23,009 nt of DNA from the NCBI GenBank assembly GCA_001839685.1, contig MLAK01000690.1, positions 1-23,009 of the forward strand, given 5' to 3'. The DNA comes from Tritrichomonas foetus (Eukaryota; Parabasalia; Tritrichomonadida; Tritrichomonadidae). Below the pieces are notes generated by a model. It saw only the letters and a program-made list of their open reading frames with translations, ran no database searches and had not been told where the DNA came from. The translations under genes were made by a program, and so were the position numbers. Below are positions 16,993-23,009 of the stretch, one piece after another. The first letter of the stretch is position 1. Each line of letters opens with the position of its first letter.

Positions 16993-18810
16993 ATGATTCT
17001 GTGTTTACTCTTTGTGATATCTTCAACTTTATTCGGATCATCAGTCATTATTTTCATTCGGAATTCACCATGGCTTATCACCATGCAAACGTTTGCCGGA
17101 TGGAGCCTCGGGTCAATGTTGATCAGTGTAATTGGATTTGTCTCAACATATTTCACACCTTTGACATTTACCCACACAATATTTTTACTTGTTTCTCAAT
17201 TTGTATTAAGTATTATTTTAATCATGATAAAAATGTATATTTCAAAGCAACCAATTTCCAAAATTATCACTATTAAAATTGAATACTCCAGTTCATTTTT
17301 CTTAGTTTTAGCAATAGTTGGATTTCTCATCATCAAGTATGAAAACCAATCTTATTATAATTTTCCTGATATTTTACCTTCTTATGGTCGTCAAATTTTT
17401 GAATTGGAGCATTCATTTGTTTCATCAATTTTATCAGGTGTTAATTATAAAAGGAAAAATTTTATTTTATTTTCGGACCCTTATTTAATGAACCAAACTT
17501 ATGTTTCGTCCGCACTTCCGCATATCTATACATCGTACCTTATTTCACTAGGTGTAAGTTACCCAGATGCTTCAGCCATCATCAGTTTCATGAATACTCT
17601 CTCAACAGTTTCGGCTGTTTTTTTATATGGTCATTTATATGCACCTAATTATCAATACCTAATTGTACTAATTTATTTATTTAATGGAGGATCATCACTT
17701 TTTAACTTAAAAAATGGTAATTTATTTGAATATGATGGTGTTCATAACACTGAAAGAGGAGAAACTCCACATTTTCAAATTTTTGCAATTCATTTAGGTC
17801 TTTCAAAAACGTCTTCTTTTTCAATACCATTGGCAATTTATGCACTTTCATTTTTACAAGCTACACAAACAAATAAAGTGAATTTTAGAAGTCAATACAT
17901 TTTATCTGGACTTTTTGCATCATTAATTCCATCTTTTTCAACATCAATTGCTTTTTTCATTTGTGGATTGAATTATTATTTTAGCTTCACTACACTTTTA
18001 CCTTTTGTTTTAACTATTCTTCCCAAGTTTTATAAAAGTTACATTCGTGTTTATCCGCTTTGGAGAGAATATCAAATGCAAGGTATATTTTTCTCCCAAA
18101 TTATTACTTTTATTGATTCAATTGGAATTCAATATATCTTTTTGTTTTTTGTTCCTTTCTTATATAAAGATTATATATATTTTCATAGAATATTGACATG
18201 TTTGGCATCATTTGCTTATTTATGTTTCTTTAGAGAAGGAAATGATTCATTTGCAAATGATATCGCAATTTCTGCCATTTTCCTACCAGTTTTAGCTGGA
18301 AACTTCATTAAAATTATGGTTTTATGTAGAAAATGGTTAAAAAGTAATCAACAATTAATGGGAATAACTAATTTTGTGTTTTATTCACTAATTGGTTTAA
18401 CAATATTTAGTGGGATTGTTTCTATTAATAGTATTGTTGATAAAAAGACTTATGGGTTAGACAAATATTCTTTACAGTGCGGTTTATGGGTTTCTAAACA
18501 TCTTCGTTTTGATGAAATGATAATGTCATCATGCAAAGGAATGAATCCAGCTGTACTTTCTGCAGGAAGACAAACTTTTATGGGAAGTATTAATGATCTT
18601 TGGATTCGCGGAGAAATTCCTCAGAAACAAGCTGAACTTTTTGAAGAAATAACCTCAGATCGTTTGGTTGTCGATTTTATGCGGAATAACAGCATCAAAT
18701 ATTTACTTGAATATAAAGCAGATCCATTTTTAATTAATAATAATACTTATGCTCAAAAGTTCAGAAATGTTGAAGAGAATTTGAAGTGGAAATTGCTTGT
18801 GCTTTATTAG
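16993..18810 (+). CDS. Polytopic membrane protein of a GT-C glycosyltransferase-like type
   Basis: This 605-aa protein has about a dozen hydrophobic helices. The first loop after helices 3-4 (about residues 110-170) holds conserved-looking polar sequence: NFPDILPSYGRQ, FELEHSF, then LFSDPYLMNQTY. After the last helix a soluble C-terminal segment (about 475-605) contains CGLWVSKHLRFDEMI and then NPAVLSAGRQTFMG with DLWIRG. This recalls the NPVS-x-LAGR...GY-x-GW...HG element seen near the C-terminus of a group of uncharacterised membrane proteins with GT-C-like topology. That comparison is from memory and not decisive. GT-C enzymes use lipid-linked sugars in the ER, but the typical catalytic Asp-Glu/Asp loop is not obvious here. 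The frame is open upstream to a TTG at 16957. The first ATG is at 16993 and starts a hydrophobic signal-anchor (MILCLLFVISS), so this start is preferred. Confidence 0.7.
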   Translation: MILCLLFVISSTLFGSSVIIFIRNSPWLITMQTFAGWSLGSMLISVIGFVSTYFTPLTFTHTIFLLVSQFVLSIILIMIKMYISKQPISKIITIKIEYSSSFFLVLAIVGFLIIKYENQSYYNFPDILPSYGRQIFELEHSFVSSILSGVNYKRKNFILFSDPYLMNQTYVSSALPHIYTSYLISLGVSYPDASAIISFMNTLSTVSAVFLYGHLYAPNYQYLIVLIYLFNGGSSLFNLKNGNLFEYDGVHNTERGETPHFQIFAIHLGLSKTSSFSIPLAIYALSFLQATQTNKVNFRSQYILSGLFASLIPSFSTSIAFFICGLNYYFSFTTLLPFVLTILPKFYKSYIRVYPLWREYQMQGIFFSQIITFIDSIGIQYIFLFFVPFLYKDYIYFHRILTCLASFAYLCFFREGNDSFANDIAISAIFLPVLAGNFIKIMVLCRKWLKSNQQLMGITNFVFYSLIGLTIFSGIVSINSIVDKKTYGLDKYSLQCGLWVSKHLRFDEMIMSSCKGMNPAVLSAGRQTFMGSINDLWIRGEIPQKQAELFEEITSDRLVVDFMRNNSIKYLLEYKADPFLINNNTYAQKFRNVEENLKWKLLVLY

Positions 18811-19437
18811 AAGACGAAAAAAATTCGTTTATTTTTTTATAGATATATAAAAAGTTTTTTGTTACTTTTATTCTTTTTGTTATTTACATATATTATTATG
18901 TGTTGCATATCATATATTATATACTAATAAGATTAAATATTTGCGACGTGATTATCAATTTCCATTGAAAATAATTTTGGGATAATTGGAGATTTTAAGT
19001 TAGAAAATAGGTAACTTTAAAGCAAATTGGCAAATATCTAGCTGTTGAAATGGTATATATAATGCTTGGTGATAGTGAATCATGAAAGAAAGCTATATCA
19101 CTCACTTTTTGATAAGAACAGATTTTTTGAATGAATTTTTACATCATTAATTGAATCCAATGAATGCTTTACTATTTTGGACGATTTAGAAAAAATCAAG
19201 TAATTTCCTTTTTTCTTCATTCCCTATGAAAATATTTATTAATTTTCCAGTTTATTATATGTATATAATCATTTTGAATCATTCGTTTCTCTACTACGAG
19301 AATAAATAATTTGCTGCTTGTATTGAAATCTTTGCAATCCGATTAAGGATGTTTAGAAAAAAAAAACCCTCTGAATAAGGCTTTGAATTTTTTTGAGATA
19401 TTGTAGAATTTTGAATGATTTACATAAAAATTATTCT
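18811..19437. other. Longest intergenic gap, nothing recognised
   Basis: These 627 bases between two genes of the same strand are AT-rich. An A run lies near 19358-19367 and alternating TA stretches near 18840-18925. There is no frame of note, no tRNA-like boxes, and no repeat with clear boundaries. A short upstream ATG frame (19414-19440) overlaps the start codon of the next gene. Confidence 0.45.
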
Positions 19438-20190
19438 ATGAAAAAAGTGACACTTTCAATGAATCAGAACTTTGGCCAAATCTTCCAATGCCCACTTGTC
19501 AATACCACAGTCACGTCATTTAAAGTTCCCTTCGATCCAAAGAATAAATTGCGAGTTCTTTTAATTTCCGACACCCATCTTGGCGCATTGATTGATACAA
19601 ACAAAGCCATCCAGTTGTTTTTCGATGAGCTTTCGGCACTCATTAAAGCCGAGGGAATCAACATGATCTGCCACTTAGGCGATCTTGTTGACGGAACCCT
19701 CAATAATGGCTCATTTGTATTACAAACCGTTTTGAAGAAGCTTTCTGAACTCAGAATTCCAGTTTATGTAATCGGCGGAAACCACGATCGAGATTTCTTT
19801 AACGGAATTAACTGGAAGCAAGAAATTCCAAATGTATATCCATTGAAAGAAAATTCGATCGTTTTTGAATTGCCAAAAGTTGGCGCAAAAGGCGAACCAC
19901 AGCGTCTTTTCCTTGCGCATGATCTCCTTAACAATTATCGGGTCAGAGACCAGTTTGCGTTCTGTTTCGTCGCATGGATAAAAGATGCATGCAAGAAATT
20001 TATTAAACCAACAGATTGGCTCATAACTGGTCATACACACACTTCTCTCATTAGCTTCGCATCGAGGCTTGCGTGTGTCGGCCAATATTCCCCAGAAATT
20101 AATGTTTTTGGATATACACTTTTGGACTTCGAAAACGGAGACGTTTCGATTGCAACAAAATTGCAGCCGAATAAAATCGCTCCAAAATAG
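19438..20190 (+). CDS. Calcineurin-like metallophosphoesterase
   Basis: This 250-aa enzyme carries every metal-binding motif of the family in order. These are ISDTHLG with D45 and H47, HLGDLVDG with D82, IGGNHDRD with N115 and H116, FLAHDL with H161, and TGHTHTS with H199 and H201. Two metal ions would be bound for hydrolysis of a phosphomono- or diester. The compact size, without extra domains or signal peptide, fits cytosolic YfcE/MJ0936-like or UDP-2,3-diacylglucosamine-hydrolase-like enzymes, and the HTH pair and the H-D-L element suggest the broad LpxH/YbbF-type group. The substrate is not predictable. The frame is open upstream from a TTG at 19393. The first ATG is 19438 and a second Met is at 19459 (residue 8). 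Either could be used, because the conserved region begins about residue 37. The stop is TAG. Confidence 0.85.
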   Translation: MKKVTLSMNQNFGQIFQCPLVNTTVTSFKVPFDPKNKLRVLLISDTHLGALIDTNKAIQLFFDELSALIKAEGINMICHLGDLVDGTLNNGSFVLQTVLKKLSELRIPVYVIGGNHDRDFFNGINWKQEIPNVYPLKENSIVFELPKVGAKGEPQRLFLAHDLLNNYRVRDQFAFCFVAWIKDACKKFIKPTDWLITGHTHTSLISFASRLACVGQYSPEINVFGYTLLDFENGDVSIATKLQPNKIAPK

Positions 20191-20576
20191 AGGTGATGCA
20201 CTGTTTATTTATATTAAATTGATATATTTTGAAGATATATTTTTGTGGGGAAAAAAATGGTGCACCTAAATTTAGTTATAAATTATTAATAAATTCTATT
20301 TTTTTGCATAAATCGCTCGACTAAAAATAAGATCTGTTGTCATTTTTTATTTCATTTTTTATCATTTTTAGACACCAAAACAGATGATTTCGAAATGTTG
20401 ATTTGAAAGTTGAAATGTTCGCTTTGAAGATGAAATGTTTATCTTTTTGAAGATGAAATGTTCATCTTTTTGAAGTACAGTTTATTCAAAGTTAATAAAA
20501 GGTAAAATATAATGTTATGGTTATTTGTTGTATGAAAAGAAAGCTAATGGTACGATGTTTATATTTACTTACACAT
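20191..20576. other. Convergent 3' region with short tandem repeat
   Basis: These 386 bases lie between the 3' ends of the phosphoesterase gene and the disordered-protein gene. Apart from the 23-bp repeat at 20426-20471, the gap is AT-rich with T runs that may serve 3'-end formation. Confidence 0.45.
20426..20471. repeat. Two 23-bp direct repeats with weaker upstream copies
   Basis: GAAGATGAAATGTTYATCTTTTT occurs twice in tandem, differing at one base. Degenerate GAAATGTT-containing units lie just before it, from about 20392. Each unit holds the small inverted repeat GATGAA-ATG-TTCATC, so the transcript could form a hairpin in the 3' region of either converging gene. Confidence 0.8.
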
Positions 20577-22490
20577 TTATTTTCTAATAACTTTTCCCAA
20601 AAGTAATCCAATGGAATATTTATCGTTCAACTTTTTCACAATTTTTGTGGTTGGAGGTGCTTTGTCACCCAAAATTGGAAGTTCAAAGTGCCACTTTGTA
20701 TTCGTTTCTTCATCAGTTCCACTACTATCTGATTGTTCAGGTGACTCACTGCAATCAGGAATTTTTTTAGGACTGAATCTTTTTACATTTTTTGGAACAA
20801 AGCTCGAACTTCTTCCAAACACGAGTGATTTTGGAAATGCGTGCAAAGCGGCTGGGGATAGTGTTTCACTAAACTCGTCTTTATTTCGAACTGACTGTTT
20901 TTTATTCATTCGAAAATTATTTGAACTTTGGCTGATTCGACTATATAAGCGATTCGGAATATCAGGTGATCCTTTATATAAATAATCATCACCATCATAT
21001 TCATAATATGCATCATATTCATCATATCCATAATCATATTCGCCATCTGATTGATAATGATGATATCTATGTTTTGAAAAATTATGATTATGGTGATGAA
21101 AACTATGTGAATGAGGATTTTGGTAACGCGACCGGTGATGATGACGGTGTCTATAAACATGCTGAGAAGAATGTCGATGATTTCTATTTGATCTGCCACT
21201 TCGATAAGAATGGTGTCTTTTTCTTGATGAATGATTTCGATTAAAATCATTTTCTTTGAGAAGATATTCTTTTCTAAAAGATTTATATTCTTTATCTGGT
21301 AATTTCATACTTTTGGAAAGAGCTTGGTGTTGTCGTGTGTTTTTGAAGTTATAATAATCATTTCCATTATAATCATCATCATAATAGTATTCTTCTTCTT
21401 CAGAGCAACCGTCCATACTTTTTAAGCGAGATTGTTCTCGTAATTGTCCTACAGTTGGTGATTTTGATCTTGGTTTTGAAGAAATTGTATTCGATAAAGT
21501 TTTGTAATTGTTCTTGATGCTGCCATTATTACGTTTTAGACTTTGATTATTATTTGAATGAGGTTTAATTGTATTATCATTATTTTGAGTAAATGATTTC
21601 ATTTTATTCGCGTTTTTATCATTATTTGAAATAATAGGTGTCGTTTTTGGTTTGAAATTCGGATTTGGCAAATGTTGGGATTGTAATATTTGTGAACGAT
21701 TCACTATTTGTTGGGGAAGCCGTCGATTTGGTGGTCCTGGAGCACGATTAAGTGTTGGATCTATTGTAAATATTACATGTGGATTAGGTGTTGGATTTAC
21801 TGTTTGTGAAGTTGGTATTTGTTTTGAATTCAACTTCATACTATTACTTAAATCAGTGATGTTATTATGATCATTTGAAGTAGATTGACCTGAAGGTATT
21901 TTTTCAGGTGGTGGTGGTTTTGCTTGTGGCTCAATATGAATCATTTCAAGTGGACCTGAATCATATGATTCTTCTTCACCAAATGAAACAATATTTGTGG
22001 AATTATTTGTTATTTGTTCATTTTTAGTTTCTTCATTTGGAATAGAATCTTTTGTTACATCAGGTGGCGCCCCAGGCTGTGTTTCTCCAGGCGGAGTTTC
22101 ATGATTTTGGATTTCGGTTTGTGGTGTGTGAGTAGCCGATTTATTTGTATCGTCAGCATCATCATCAGAATACTCATTTTCTTCTTCACCCTGATGATTG
22201 CCTTGATTTATTAAAGGTATGATGATTTCCTCTTCTTCCTCTTCATATTCATATTCGTATTCAATTTGTTTTTTATCGACAATTTTGATTTTTATTGTTC
22301 CTCTGTTTGATGAAGTTTTTGATGAGTCATTTGCAGCTTTTCCTGTCTCGGGATTTTCATTGGGGAATGTAATATTGATGGGGGCACCTGTTTCAATACT
22401 CACAGACGGCGGGTTTTGAGGATTGTATTTTAGTTGTGCGGAGCCGCCGTTTGCCGAAACTTGAGAAGCATTTGGCGGCTTTCCTTCCAT
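20577..22490 (-). CDS. Disordered, low-complexity protein with acidic, basic and His-rich blocks
   Basis: This 637-aa protein matches no family I know. It is almost wholly low-complexity. Its N-terminal third is Pro/Asn/Ser/Thr-rich with an acidic patch of alternating Tyr and Glu followed by Glu (about 77-88) and a second acidic block (SDDDADD near 108-115). The middle is Asn/Ser/Lys-rich. Residues about 425-485 are very rich in His, Arg, Ser and Tyr. They are followed by alternating Asp/Tyr/Glu (DGEYDYGYDEYDAYYEYDGD), giving strong charge segregation. Only the last 40 residues look ordered (KWHFELPILGDKAPP, then KLNDKYSIGLLLGKVI) and might be a binding module. Such composition is found in condensate-forming or scaffold proteins. 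The long frame, the ATG at 22490 preceded by stops, and the usual codon pattern support a real gene. Confidence 0.65.
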   Translation of the reverse strand: MEGKPPNASQVSANGGSAQLKYNPQNPPSVSIETGAPINITFPNENPETGKAANDSSKTSSNRGTIKIKIVDKKQIEYEYEYEEEEEEIIIPLINQGNHQGEEENEYSDDDADDTNKSATHTPQTEIQNHETPPGETQPGAPPDVTKDSIPNEETKNEQITNNSTNIVSFGEEESYDSGPLEMIHIEPQAKPPPPEKIPSGQSTSNDHNNITDLSNSMKLNSKQIPTSQTVNPTPNPHVIFTIDPTLNRAPGPPNRRLPQQIVNRSQILQSQHLPNPNFKPKTTPIISNNDKNANKMKSFTQNNDNTIKPHSNNNQSLKRNNGSIKNNYKTLSNTISSKPRSKSPTVGQLREQSRLKSMDGCSEEEEYYYDDDYNGNDYYNFKNTRQHQALSKSMKLPDKEYKSFRKEYLLKENDFNRNHSSRKRHHSYRSGRSNRNHRHSSQHVYRHRHHHRSRYQNPHSHSFHHHNHNFSKHRYHHYQSDGEYDYGYDEYDAYYEYDGDDYLYKGSPDIPNRLYSRISQSSNNFRMNKKQSVRNKDEFSETLSPAALHAFPKSLVFGRSSSFVPKNVKRFSPKKIPDCSESPEQSDSSGTDEETNTKWHFELPILGDKAPPTTKIVKKLNDKYSIGLLLGKVIRK

Positions 22491-22794
22491 ATATTTGGTT
22501 TTTCAATATTCACTTTTTGTCGAAAGATGAGCTTTTTCAATCAATAAATGTATCGTTTCTGAATATATCAAAATGATTCGAATCGACAAAAGAATCAAAA
22601 TCATATGCATAATGAACATGATGTTAAATCCTTGGATATACATGACATACATTGATGAATACAGCTCAACTGCTAAATTCTACTGATGCAAATTGATTCC
22701 TCATTAAAAGTGAATGTAAAAATTGAATAGTTTATCAAAACTAATTTTTTTTTATTCTTATCGTCCGTTTTGAAATTTTGATGNAATCCAAAAA
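22491..22794. promoter_or_regulatory. Divergent promoter region, one ambiguous base
   Basis: The gap of 304 bases separates the minus-strand disordered-protein start and the plus-strand secreted-protein start, so both promoters lie here. It includes a GATTCGAATC inverted repeat at about 22574-22583, and an N at 22784. No canonical element is recognised. Confidence 0.4.
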
Positions 22795-23009
22795 ATGCTG
22801 AATTTGACGATAGCAGCTCTTCTTATTTCGTCAAACAGCCACTCACCTCTTTTTTCTACTACAAAAAATTACAATATCATCAATTCGAAATATGTTCGTC
22901 ATTTTTCATCAATATTTAATCTTGTTAATTCAAATCTTCGCATTAAGGACACGCTTTTCAGACAATGTCTCGCATCAGGAATTATTGTTGATCATGTTGA
23001 CTACACAGG
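22795..23009 (+). CDS. N-terminal part of a putative secreted or surface protein (runs off the window)
   Basis: From the ATG at 22795 the frame stays open to the window edge (71 codons and two bases). The first residues MLNLTIAALLISSNSHS look like a short signal peptide. The rest (HFSSIFNLVNSNLRIKDTLF, then CLASGIIVD) is polar and strand-like, with an I-x-x-T-x-F...C-L-x-S-x-I pattern. This would suit the first rungs of a right-handed beta-helix, as in the large surface proteins of trichomonads, but the resemblance is general and no family is assigned. An upstream ATG at 22781-22783, with the ambiguous base next to it, leads into a TGA after six codons and cannot be the start. The 3' part is outside this window. 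Confidence 0.55.
   Translation, partial: MLNLTIAALLISSNSHSPLFSTTKNYNIINSKYVRHFSSIFNLVNSNLRIKDTLFRQCLASGIIVDHVDYT

Noticed and set aside
22570..22590. GTTCGAATC-like T-loop sequence
   Set aside because: It is part of a small GATTCGAATC palindrome, with no other tRNA elements around it.
1..23009. CRISPR arrays, phage or prokaryotic operons
   Set aside because: There are no spaced direct repeats and no ribosome-binding-site-led gene clusters. The gene content is clearly eukaryotic.

Overview
This looks like a nuclear contig from an AT-rich, gene-dense, essentially intronless unicellular eukaryote. The long open frames run from ATG to stop without interruption. I found no parabasalid-type splice acceptor (the ACTAACACACAG class) on either strand. 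Intergenic gaps are a few hundred bases. Eukaryote-only machinery is present: intraflagellar transport, a COMPASS subunit, importin and a GRAM/VASt sterol carrier. Together with remnants of Ulp1-type proteases and an N-terminal piece of a putative secreted surface protein, this suggests a parabasalid such as Tritrichomonas or Trichomonas. The genus is an inference from gene style and composition, not proven by any one marker.

Layout. Bases 1-1124 hold no intact gene but do hold frame-broken coding remnants (about 242-874). At 1125-2303 (-) lies an RBBP5/Swd1-like COMPASS subunit. At 2760-3149 (-) is a decayed Ulp1-like protease C-terminus. At 3387-4430 (+) is a TPT/SLC35E-type transporter. 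At 4914-6041 (+) is a GRAM-VASt-TM (Lam/GRAMD1-like) sterol transporter, followed at once by a 15-bp tandem repeat (6061-6252). A putatively N-myristoylated metacaspase (6588-7454, +) converges on IFT56/TTC26/DYF-13 (7693-9375, -). IFT56 shares a 232-bp divergent promoter region with a 464-aa protein bearing a weak VPS9-like segment (9608-11002, +). Then come an orphan type I membrane protein with an NPxY tail (11363-12244, +), a METTL13/EEF1AKMT4-class methyltransferase (12795-13472, -), an importin-7/8-like karyopherin (13928-16561, +), a GT-C-like polytopic protein (16993-18810, +), a calcineurin-like phosphoesterase (19438-20190, +), a 637-aa disordered His/acid-rich protein (20577-22490, -), and the truncated start of a secreted protein (22795 to the window edge, +).

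The genes do not form a pathway or operon. They are single-gene units on both strands: chromatin, trafficking, lipid transport, flagellar assembly, nuclear import, translation-factor methylation and proteolysis. Three gene starts were moved from upstream TTG codons to the first ATG (4914, 16993, 19438).

I see no convincing new multi-gene system. The best leads are the orphan NPxY membrane protein and the inverted repeats in front of it, the in-frame basic repeat tract behind the sterol-transporter stop codon, the hairpin upstream of the metacaspase, the disordered His-rich protein, and the decayed genes.
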